DNA of 5,692 nucleotides, taken from positions 1 to 5,692 of the forward strand of contig JADFYS010000144.1 of NCBI GenBank assembly GCA_015232955.1, written 5' to 3'. A program made the position numbers and the translations under genes. This document shows, in pieces, positions 1 through 5,692 of the stretch. The stretch's first letter is position 1. Every line of letters begins with the position of its first letter. The DNA comes from Gammaproteobacteria bacterium (lineage in GTDB: Bacteria; Pseudomonadota; Gammaproteobacteria; Thiohalomonadales; Thiohalomonadaceae). A model generated the notes under the pieces. That model was not told where the DNA came from. It searched no databases and saw only the letters and a list, made by a program, of their open reading frames with translations.

Positions 1-32
1 CACTTCGAGCCCTTAGTATCTCTTACCACACC

Positions 33-39
33 AAGGGGA
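33..39 (+). promoter_or_regulatory. Shine-Dalgarno of the substrate-binding protein gene
   Basis: AAGGGGA lies 6 bases before the ATG at 46. It is a strong ribosome binding site and decides the start: the reading frame stays open to the left edge of the window, but no other in-frame ATG or GTG occurs there. No promoter can be named in the 45 bases available. Confidence 0.75.
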
Positions 40-45
40 ATCTCT

Positions 46-1206
46 ATGAATTTACCTTTCAACTCCGTTGCGACAGCAGCACTCTTCTCTACACTGGCAC
101 TCACCTTTGCCCCAGTGGAGGCGTTGTTGGCCAAAGATACCATCAAAATCGGCTCGTTCCTTGCGGTGACTGGTGGCGCCTCCTTTCTCGGTGATCCCGA
201 GCTTAAGACCCTGCAGCTCTATGTAGAGCGGATCAACGCCGCTGGTGGGGTCAACGATAAGCAGTTGGAGTTAATTCACTACGACACCGCTGGAAATCCG
301 AAAAAAGCAGTCAATTTTGTGAAGCGTCTGATTAAGAAAGATGGTGTCGATATCATCATCGGTGGTTCGACCAGTGGCACCTCGATGGCGGTGATTCCGA
401 CGGTAGAGGAGGAGCAGATCCCCTTTATCTCTCTCGCGGGTTCGGTGAAGATTATTGACCCGGTTAAGAAGTGGGTATTTAAGATGCCTCACACCGATCG
501 GATGGCAGCGGCGCGTATCTACGCCGACATGAATAAGCGAGGAATTAAGAAAATAGCCCTAATTAGTGGTAACGGTGGCTTCGGAAGCTCTGGCCGGGAG
601 CAGTCCCTGCAGCTGGCACCGGAGTACGGTATTGATGTGGTGGTCGATGAGAGCTACGGTGCGAAAGATACCGACATGACGGCACAGCTCTCTAAGGTGC
701 GAGGGAGTGGCGCCGAGGCGATCCTCAACTTCGGTTTTGGCACCGGACCGGCTATTGTTACTAAGAATGTGCGCCAACTCGGTATTACATTGCCACTCTA
801 TCAGTCGCACGGGGTCGCCTCAAAGAAGTATATCGAGCTTGCAGGTGAGGCCGCTGAGGGTGTAAGGCTTCCTGCTGCTGCACTGCTGGTGGCGAGCCAA
901 CTTCCCGACAGCGATCCTCAAAAGGAGGTGCTGGTGGAGTACACCACAAGTTACGAGAGCAAGTATGAGAGCGCGGTATCTACCTTTGGTGGACACGCCT
1001 ATGACGGTCTGATGATTGCGATTGAGGCGATGGAGCGTGCCGGTTCCAGTGATAAGGCGAAGGTGCGTGACGAGATCGAAAAAACCGACGGCTTCATCGG
1101 TACCGCCGGGGTGTTTAAGATGGATGCCAATGATCACCTCGGTCTCACCATCGACGCCTTCAAGATGCTGGAGATTAAAGGGGGAGACTGGAGCATCATC
1201 GAGTAG
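46..1206 (+). CDS. Branched-chain amino acid-type ABC transporter substrate-binding protein (LivJ/LivK-like, Peripla_BP_6)
   Basis: A 386-residue periplasmic solute-binding protein of the HAAT family, which captures a small ligand and delivers it to a LivHMGF-type importer. Residues 1-29 form a signal peptide with a hydrophobic core and likely cleavage after LLA, before KDTIKIG. The mature protein opens with the family pattern (IKIGSFLAVTGG, then INAAGGV near 63-69). It has the ligand-loop style segment GGSTSGTSMAVIP (106-118) and FISLAGS (127-133), and ends with the usual GxxG-rich C-terminal lobe. Length is normal for the family. The n-region of the signal peptide has no Lys or Arg, which is unusual. 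A LivH-type permease begins 40 bases downstream, consistent with one operon, but that gene is broken. Family assignment is firm; the ligand is not: relatives bind branched-chain amino acids, amides, urea or aromatic acids. Confidence 0.92.
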   Translation: MNLPFNSVATAALFSTLALTFAPVEALLAKDTIKIGSFLAVTGGASFLGDPELKTLQLYVERINAAGGVNDKQLELIHYDTAGNPKKAVNFVKRLIKKDGVDIIIGGSTSGTSMAVIPTVEEEQIPFISLAGSVKIIDPVKKWVFKMPHTDRMAAARIYADMNKRGIKKIALISGNGGFGSSGREQSLQLAPEYGIDVVVDESYGAKDTDMTAQLSKVRGSGAEAILNFGFGTGPAIVTKNVRQLGITLPLYQSHGVASKKYIELAGEAAEGVRLPAAALLVASQLPDSDPQKEVLVEYTTSYESKYESAVSTFGGHAYDGLMIAIEAMERAGSSDKAKVRDEIEKTDGFIGTAGVFKMDANDHLGLTIDAFKMLEIKGGDWSIIE

Positions 1207-1246
1207 TTACGACAGATTATCTCTACGCTGTTAACTTTTTTGCCCC

Positions 1247-1582
1247 ATGTGGGATCAACTACCACAACTGCTCATCACCGGGGTGACGGTGGGTGCAACC
1301 TACGCCCTCGTCGCCCTCGGTTTTGCCATCATCTATAACGCCTCCGATGTAGTCAATTTTGCCCAAGGGGAGTTTGTGATGATCGGGGCGATGACGACCC
1401 TTTTTCTCGCCGAAGATGGTGCACTACCACTGCCGTTGGCGATCATCGCTGCCGTGCTGATCACCATGGGGGTCGGGATGGCACTGCAGCGTTTTGCCAT
1501 TGCGCGTGCACGCGGTGCCAGCGTGGTTGCAACCATCATTATTACCATCGGCGCCTCCATCTTTCTGCGCATAAGTTATTGA
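1247..1582 (+). pseudogene. livH: LivH-type ABC permease, 5' fragment (3'-truncated)
   Basis: The first ~108 residues match the inner-membrane permease LivH of branched-chain amino acid importers. A hydrophobic segment at ~7-30 precedes the hallmark NFAQGEFVMIGA (37-48). Further membrane helices follow at ~61-84 and ~91-107. Homology stops at ...GASIFLR (residue 108, base 1570); three unrelated codons then lead to TGA at 1580-1582. Intact LivH proteins run to roughly 290-300 residues, so about two thirds is missing, including the cytoplasmic loop that contacts the ATPases. LivM, LivG and LivF do not follow. The ATG at 1247 has no visible Shine-Dalgarno (a pyrimidine run precedes it), but the N-terminus MWDQLPQLL suits the family and the gene follows its binding-protein partner by 40 bases. 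The product is almost certainly non-functional. The truncation could be real or a chimeric assembly. Confidence 0.85.
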
Positions 1583-1802
1583 TGGTATTATGAAGACCAT
1601 AGTTAAACATATCTCCAGCCATTGTCATTCCACCTTTCATCCACTGCCCGGAGCCACCAAGCTCGGGGCAATTAAATTGCGCCATAGTACCTCCGCCATT
1701 ATTGACAGCGGAGATCATATGGATAACAGCGCCCGTACTTAAATTATATCTTTGAGATAAATCATTAACAATGTTTTGTCCTGCCGGGGTTAATTGCTGC
1801 AT
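1542..1802 (-). pseudogene. SHOCT-family small protein, 5' fragment (3'-truncated)
   Basis: The minus-strand reading frame gives 86 residues starting MQQLTPAGQNIVNDLSQRY. I recognise the N-terminal part of small proteobacterial proteins whose C-terminus carries a SHOCT domain, with the typical NGGGTMAQFNCPELGG (34-49), GQWMKGGMTMAGDMFN (52-67) and a following NNLC motif. Homology ends around residues 77-80; the last residues (ERWRRRW) are antisense livH. The short C-terminal SHOCT helix pair expected in full proteins of roughly 120-140 residues is missing, so only the Gly/Met-rich N-terminal part remains. Function of the family is unknown. The start ATG (1802-1800) has a weak GGA about 6 bases upstream. 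A candidate promoter sits 30-60 bases upstream. The DNA is far more AT-rich than livH, consistent with a different origin. Confidence 0.7.
1562..1571. other. Breakpoint joining livH fragment to foreign AT-rich DNA
   Basis: Left of this point the + strand encodes LivH; right of it the - strand encodes a SHOCT-family protein. Both genes lose their 3' ends here. The exact base is ambiguous, because the minus-strand reading through TTTCTGCGC still gives LCAE, a plausible continuation of the small protein (from memory of the family), while the plus strand gives FLR, normal for LivH. A short shared sequence of up to ~9 bases may therefore lie at the joint. No target-site duplication, inverted repeat or transposase is visible. 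Confidence 0.65.
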
Positions 1803-1834
1803 ATCAAATCCAATTAGGTAAGTGGTAATTTCAA

Positions 1835-1863
1835 AGCATAAGAATTACAACCCACAATAGCAA
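1835..1863 (-). promoter_or_regulatory. Candidate sigma70 promoter for the SHOCT-family fragment
   Basis: On the minus strand TTGCTA (1863-1858) and TATGCT (1840-1835) are separated by exactly 17 bases. Each matches the -35 and -10 consensus at 4 of 6 positions. It would start transcription near 1828, about 26 bases before the ATG of the small gene. Position and spacing are right, but the surroundings are AT-rich, so chance matches are likely. Confidence 0.3.
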
Positions 1864-1869
1864 GCTATT
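1856..1869. repeat. 6-2-6 inverted repeat between divergent genes
   Basis: AATAGC-AA-GCTATT is a perfect dyad with 6-base arms and a 2-base spacer. It overlaps the candidate -35 box of the minus-strand small gene and ends two bases before the GTG proposed as the kinase start. The short spacer fits a dimeric protein binding site better than an RNA hairpin. No regulator can be named. Confidence 0.4.
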
Positions 1870-1871
1870 TA

Positions 1872-4034
1872 GTGGCATTGACAGAAAAACATCGTGAGGT
1901 TCAGCTCCACGAATACCCAAGACAGTTGGAAACAGTGGATTTCATGGAGTCAAGAAGCTCACATTTTTCAGCCGTTTGGGACATAATAGCGTGTGTCAGC
2001 CCCATCTTGACAGATGAGCTTTTTCATATCCAAAAGGGGAATATTCCATTGAGCGACACTTTTCGCAGCGAACAGAAGATTATTGAGGCGGCCATTGCCC
2101 TTCTTGAGAAAGAACAGGATGGCATCGAGTTCCGCCTTGAATATGAAGCGTTAATCAAGGAGTACAACGCCCTGTTAAAGACCAGTCGCCGCCTGCTGCG
2201 GATCAGTGATCGTAATGAAGCTGCACTGGGGAAGGCCCGGTTCGAAGCGGATGAGGCCAATCGTGCCAAATCTGATTTTCTTGCCAATATGAGCCACGAA
2301 ATCCGGACACCAATGAATGCGATTATCGGGATGTCACACCTTGCGCTGGAGACAGAACTGACCCCGCAGCAGCGCAACTATATTTCAAAGGTGAGCCGTG
2401 CTGCCAGCGCCCTCCTTGGACTGATTAACGATATTCTCGACTTCTCAAAGATTGAAGCAGGAAAACTCTCCATCGAACAGACCCGATTCACCCTTGATGA
2501 GGTGTTAGACCATGTATCCACCCTAACTGCACTCCGCGCTGAGGAAAAAGGTCTCACATTCTCCATTCATCAAGAACCGGATCTTCCGCGCTATCTCTGT
2601 GGTGATCCACTGCGTCTGGGACAGGTCTTGATCAACCTTGCCAATAATGCGGTCAAATTCACCGATACAGGTGAGATCTCGATCCACTGCAAGAAATTAG
2701 AACAGATAGATAACCGTCTGAAGCTTGAATTTACCGTCTCTGATAGCGGTATCGGCCTGAGTGACGAACAGATCGGACGACTGTTTCGCAGCTTTGAGCA
2801 AGCGGACGGCTCCACCACCCGCAAATATGGGGGGACAGGTCTGGGGCTGGCGATCTGTAAACAGTTGGTGGAGCTAATGGAGGGGACCATTGGCGTCCAG
2901 AGTCGCCTTGGTGAGGGGAGCCGTTTCATCTTTAATCTCTGGTTGAAGATAGATCCCGATCAGGTGACCGCCATGCCCTCACCCCAAGAGAGCTCTTCCG
3001 GGCTAAAGGCACAACTTCACGGCTGCCGTCTACTGCTGGTGGATGATAACGATCTCAATCTCGAACTGGGAAGAGAGCTGCTGTTACTGGCGGGAATTGA
3101 GGTCACCACCGCCAGCGATGGTGAAGAGCTGCTGGAGAGAGCATTGTCTCAACCGTTCGATATCATAGTGACCGATATCCAGATGCCAAAACTGGATGGT
3201 TACAGCGCCTGTCGTCGTCTGCGCCAACAGCCACAGTTTGCCGGGCTACCGGTAATCGCCATGACGGCTAACGCCATGAGTGAGGATATTAAACGCGCAC
3301 ACGAAGCGGGGATGAATGATCACATCGCGAAGCCGATTCAGGTGGAGCAACTCTACGCGACGCTCGGCCGTTGGTTCAAATCTGACAACCCACCCCATCA
3401 ATCCCCGGTATCCGCAGGGGCGGCACCTCCCACCACCACAACTGCACCCGATATTGAGGAGATTGACAGCGCCAGAGGGCTGGAGAACTGTGGTGGTAAC
3501 CCCGAACTCTACCAGCGGATGTTGCGAAAATTTAGCAGCGATAACCGAGACTTTATTCAGCGTTTCTCTATTTGCCTCAAGCAGAAAGATCGGCAGGGGG
3601 CGACCCGTCTCGCTCACACCCTCAAGGGGCTTGCCGCCACCATTGGTGCCAACCAACTGCAGCGGGCAGCGGCCTCACTTGAAAAGGCGTGTAACGGTAA
3701 AGGGGGGGTTGGTGAAGCGGCAAAAGCGGTGGCGACCCTACTTAGCAAATGCTGCGCTGCTATCGACAAGATGCCGTTGGCAGCCGCAACTTCAGCAGCG
3801 CCTTCAGCTCAGGAGGCGTTCACTCACGATGAGCTGCGCCAACGCCTCACCACTCTCCTTGATCTCATTCGTGATGACGATACCGCCGCCGCTGATGAGA
3901 TCCAGTTACTGATTGAGCGTACGCAAACGCCGCAGCAACACAAAACACTGGAGGAGATTGCTGCAATGATCGCCATCTACGAATTTGAAGAGGCGATTGC
4001 ACCGACCGAGGCCCTGCTTCAGAGTCTGGATTAG
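1872..4034 (+). CDS. Soluble hybrid histidine kinase (HisKA-HATPase_c-REC-HPt)
   Basis: A 720-residue cytoplasmic phosphorelay kinase. After ~60 residues of unrecognised sequence, a Glu/Lys-rich coiled coil (~65-135) leads into HisKA with the H-box NMSHEIRTPMNAIIGMS (phospho-His 142). HATPase_c has its N-box (LINLANNAV, Asn 255/259), D-box DSGIG (291-295) and G-box GGTGLGLAI (320-328). The receiver (~385-500) has acidic DD 391-392, phospho-Asp 435 in TDIQMP, Thr 465 and Lys 487. A Pro/Thr/Ala linker follows, then HPt (~530-625) with His 582 in AHTLKG. The last ~75 residues form a small helical domain after an Ala-rich linker. All catalytic residues are present, so a complete His-Asp-His relay is expected. 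There are no membrane helices and no PAS, GAF or HAMP. GTG at 1872 is used because the frame closes at TAA 1839-1841, but it has no Shine-Dalgarno; ATG at 1944 (residue 25) is an alternative. The 5' part looks compositionally different from the rest. Confidence 0.9.
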   Translation: MALTEKHREVQLHEYPRQLETVDFMESRSSHFSAVWDIIACVSPILTDELFHIQKGNIPLSDTFRSEQKIIEAAIALLEKEQDGIEFRLEYEALIKEYNALLKTSRRLLRISDRNEAALGKARFEADEANRAKSDFLANMSHEIRTPMNAIIGMSHLALETELTPQQRNYISKVSRAASALLGLINDILDFSKIEAGKLSIEQTRFTLDEVLDHVSTLTALRAEEKGLTFSIHQEPDLPRYLCGDPLRLGQVLINLANNAVKFTDTGEISIHCKKLEQIDNRLKLEFTVSDSGIGLSDEQIGRLFRSFEQADGSTTRKYGGTGLGLAICKQLVELMEGTIGVQSRLGEGSRFIFNLWLKIDPDQVTAMPSPQESSSGLKAQLHGCRLLLVDDNDLNLELGRELLLLAGIEVTTASDGEELLERALSQPFDIIVTDIQMPKLDGYSACRRLRQQPQFAGLPVIAMTANAMSEDIKRAHEAGMNDHIAKPIQVEQLYATLGRWFKSDNPPHQSPVSAGAAPPTTTTAPDIEEIDSARGLENCGGNPELYQRMLRKFSSDNRDFIQRFSICLKQKDRQGATRLAHTLKGLAATIGANQLQRAAASLEKACNGKGGVGEAAKAVATLLSKCCAAIDKMPLAAATSAAPSAQEAFTHDELRQRLTTLLDLIRDDDTAAADEIQLLIERTQTPQQHKTLEEIAAMIAIYEFEEAIAPTEALLQSLD
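4031..4034. other. Tail-to-tail overlap of two convergent stop codons
   Basis: TTAG holds TAG of the plus-strand kinase (4032-4034) and TAA of the minus-strand kinase (complement of 4031-4033). No intergenic space or terminator hairpin lies between the genes, so each transcript must run into the other gene before ending. Confidence 0.9.
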
Positions 4035-5605
4035 CCTGCTTCAGCTTCAGCCACAGGGAGTTTTACCCGAAGTGTGGTTCCATTCTCTTCGTTGCTATCG
4101 AAGCTGATCTTTCCCCCCATCACCGTGGTCATCAGCTTGGCAGAGTAGCTACCAAGACCGGTGCCGCCTTTTTTATCTGCAGTCACATACTTCTCAAAAA
4201 ATCGGGTGCGAATCTTCTCCGGAATCACACCCCGATTGTGAATGACCACCTCTGTCATCTCCTGTCGCGCAACGGAGATCCCGACTCTACCGGAAGAGGG
4301 GGACGCCTCCACCGCATTTTTGATCAAATTAGAGAAGAGAGAGAAACAGAGCATCTCTTCGCCCGCTGCCACCACCTCTTCATCCCCTTGTCTAAGGTCG
4401 ATGGTCACCCGCTTCTTGTCGGCCATCTCTACGACCCCCCGAATCACCCCCTGAAGAAGTGCACCCAACTGCACCGGCTGCGCGGTATATTGATAACTAC
4501 CGGTCTCCATCTTATGCAGATCAAAGGAGCGGTTGATCATCTCCAGCACCTGCTGCAGGGCGGTCGCCCCCTCTTGCGCCAGAACCCGTCTATCGTTTTG
4601 GGCGATCAGATCATCTATAGTCAGGGTATTTAACGCTGCCAACGCCACCGCGAGGGGGCCTTTGAGATCGTGACGGGTCATTCGGCTAACATCTTCAAGC
4701 AGACGCGCATTCTCTATCTGATGCTGCAGTGCATCTTCCAGGGCATACGCCCGCTCCCGCAGTGCCATCTGCGCCTTCACCCGAGCCTTGAGTATCGCCG
4801 GTAGTGCCGGCTTACTGATGTAATCGACCGCACCCTCCGCAAAACCACGGGTCATATCTTCGGTTTCCCCCTTGGCGGTGAGAAAGATCACCGGAATATT
4901 GGCGGTAAACTCCCCTTTCTTAAGGCGATTACACACCTCATAGCCATCCATCTCCGGCATCATAATATCGAGCAGAATGAGATCCGGAGGGTTGCGTTGA
5001 CAGATCTGCAGCGCCTTCTTGCCACTGGTCGCCGCCTTTACCCGATAGATCTCACCCAAAATACCGGTGAGAACCTCGATATTGGCAACGGTATCATCAA
5101 CCACCAACACCGTCCGCTTCTCAACTTCAACCCTTTTTTTCTCCTCGTTGCCGCCACTCTCCTTCCCCGCTCTCCCACCGCGCTGTGCCAGGGTTAGCGG
5201 CATCTTGCCACTGATAATCCCCTCAATCTTCTTGCGAAATGTGTGAGGACTAAAGGGTTTGAGCATAATATCGGTGACACCGGAGCTGATCGCCGCAACG
5301 ATACGACTCTTCTCCGACTCCCCGGTCACCATTAACACCGGAATCGTCCCCGTCTTGGGGCCACCACGAATCTTTTTGGTCAACTCACATCCGTCGACCT
5401 GCGGCATCTCCATATCGGTCACCACATAATCAAACGGCTGTTGCTGCAGTAGTTTCAGCGCCTGACTGCCGTTGGTGGCAAGCTCTATTTCGCGAAACCC
5501 CATATCGACCAAGGCCCGACGAATGGTTCTTGCCATCGGCTCATAATCATCCACGACGAGAAAAGTCAGCTTCTTTTTTGCTTCGTGATTCATACTAACT
5601 TGCAT
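4031..5605 (-). CDS. REC-REC-histidine kinase (response regulator/sensor kinase fusion)
   Basis: A 524-residue soluble protein with receivers at the front. REC1 (~13-130) has DD 19-20, phospho-Asp 64 in VTDMEMP, Thr 94 and Lys 116. A basic/Gly-rich linker (~133-163) precedes REC2 (~164-282) with DD 170-171, phospho-Asp 213 in LLDIMMPEMDGYEV, Thr 243 and Lys 265. A coiled coil (~283-308) leads to a His-containing dimerisation segment with RHDLKGPL (His 312). HATPase_c follows with an N-box (NLIKNAVEA, Asn 426/430) and GGTGLGSYSAKLM (480-492). The D-box position reads HNRGVIP, with Asn 457 where classical kinases have Asp; this variant occurs in some HDLK-type kinases. No membrane or DNA-binding domain is present. 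ATG at 5605 gives MQVSMNHEAK; ATG at 5593 (residue 5) is equally possible, and neither has a clear ribosome binding site. The gene converges on the hybrid kinase with a 4-base overlap. Confidence 0.9.
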   Translation of the reverse strand: MQVSMNHEAKKKLTFLVVDDYEPMARTIRRALVDMGFREIELATNGSQALKLLQQQPFDYVVTDMEMPQVDGCELTKKIRGGPKTGTIPVLMVTGESEKSRIVAAISSGVTDIMLKPFSPHTFRKKIEGIISGKMPLTLAQRGGRAGKESGGNEEKKRVEVEKRTVLVVDDTVANIEVLTGILGEIYRVKAATSGKKALQICQRNPPDLILLDIMMPEMDGYEVCNRLKKGEFTANIPVIFLTAKGETEDMTRGFAEGAVDYISKPALPAILKARVKAQMALRERAYALEDALQHQIENARLLEDVSRMTRHDLKGPLAVALAALNTLTIDDLIAQNDRRVLAQEGATALQQVLEMINRSFDLHKMETGSYQYTAQPVQLGALLQGVIRGVVEMADKKRVTIDLRQGDEEVVAAGEEMLCFSLFSNLIKNAVEASPSSGRVGISVARQEMTEVVIHNRGVIPEKIRTRFFEKYVTADKKGGTGLGSYSAKLMTTVMGGKISFDSNEENGTTLRVKLPVAEAEAG

Positions 5606-5610
5606 GAATG

Positions 5611-5624
5611 GGGTGGCGTCACCC
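5611..5624. repeat. Short dyad just upstream of the REC-REC-kinase start
   Basis: GGGTG-GCGT-CACCC has 5-base arms and a 4-base loop, 6 bases upstream of the 5605 ATG. In the mRNA it could form a small GC-rich hairpin next to the start and hinder ribosome access, favouring the ATG at 5593, or it could be a protein binding site. It is short enough to be chance. Confidence 0.3.
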
Positions 5625-5631
5625 TCGATAA

Positions 5632-5645
5632 TGAAATGTATTTCA
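5632..5645. repeat. 6-2-6 inverted repeat upstream of the REC-REC-kinase
   Basis: TGAAAT-GT-ATTTCA is a perfect dyad with 6-base arms, 27 bases upstream of the 5605 ATG. Its place in the presumed promoter region of the minus-strand gene makes it a candidate operator. I could not fit a convincing -35/-10 pair around it. The rest of 5606-5692 shows no gene. Confidence 0.4.
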
Positions 5646-5692
5646 CGCTAACCCCAAGAACCCTGGAAACGCTGAGTGACTATTCATGCGGA

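Noticed and set aside
1207..1246. Terminator or attenuator between the binding protein and livH
   Set aside because: A T-run (CTTTTTTG) is present, but no stable GC stem precedes it.
1333..1572. Minus-strand open frame across the livH fragment
   Set aside because: It is the antisense of a conserved membrane segment, low in complexity and without a ribosome binding site or homology.
1562..1871. Insertion sequence or integron explanation for the AT-rich island
   Set aside because: No transposase or integrase coding, terminal inverted repeats or flanking direct repeats are visible; the island encodes only the SHOCT-family remnant.
3316..3912. Long plus-strand open frame inside the hybrid kinase
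   Set aside because: It is out of frame with the REC-HPt coding region, rich in Arg, Pro and Ser and without any recognisable domain; the real frame has intact catalytic motifs throughout.
4238..4633. Plus-strand open frames opposite the REC-REC-kinase
   Set aside because: They are antisense to the HATPase_c region of a clearly real gene, and their His/Leu-rich translation has no family resemblance.
5606..5692. Sigma70 promoter for the REC-REC-kinase
   Set aside because: I tried TTGGGG and TGGGGT as -35 boxes with 17-base spacing, and both leave poor -10 hexamers.

Overview
The window reads as Gram-negative, most likely Pseudomonadota. The evidence is a branched-chain amino acid type ABC transporter start (periplasmic binding protein, then a LivH-type permease), a BarA/TorS-like hybrid kinase, and a SHOCT-family small protein typical of proteobacteria. 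A gammaproteobacterium is my best guess, from protein style only. The transporter and signalling genes are moderately GC-rich: lines 1381-1440 and 1441-1500 are both 60% G+C by hand count. The stretch 1741-1860 is clearly AT-rich at about 30-33%.

Layout. (1) 46-1206 (+): complete secreted substrate-binding protein of the HAAT/LivJ-LivK class with a good Shine-Dalgarno. (2) 1247-1582 (+): first ~108 residues of a LivH-type permease, which then breaks off. The expected remainder of LivH and the rest of the transporter (LivM, LivG, LivF) are absent. (3) 1562-1802 (-): AT-rich remnant of a SHOCT-family small gene, 3'-truncated at the same breakpoint and facing livH tail to tail. Its upstream region (1803-1871) holds a plausible sigma70 promoter and a 6-2-6 dyad. 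(4) 1872-4034 (+): soluble hybrid histidine kinase (coiled coil, HisKA, HATPase_c, REC, HPt, small C-terminal domain) with no membrane or PAS sensor and an odd 5' end. (5) 4031-5605 (-): REC-REC-histidine kinase, convergent with (4) and sharing 4 bp of stop codons. (6) 5606-5692: short upstream region of gene 5 with two dyad symmetries.

How the genes may work together. The two signalling proteins carry between them two kinase cores, three receivers and one HPt domain, but no DNA-binding or enzymatic output domain. A local phosphorelay in which the HPt of gene 4 exchanges phosphate with the receivers of gene 5 is a reasonable hypothesis, not shown by sequence. The transporter fragment is probably non-functional as it stands, and its neighbourhood to the kinase looks secondary: the 1562-1571 junction is either a genomic deletion/rearrangement scar or an assembly chimera. 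I found no tRNA, rRNA, CRISPR array, recognisable insertion sequence or convincing terminator.
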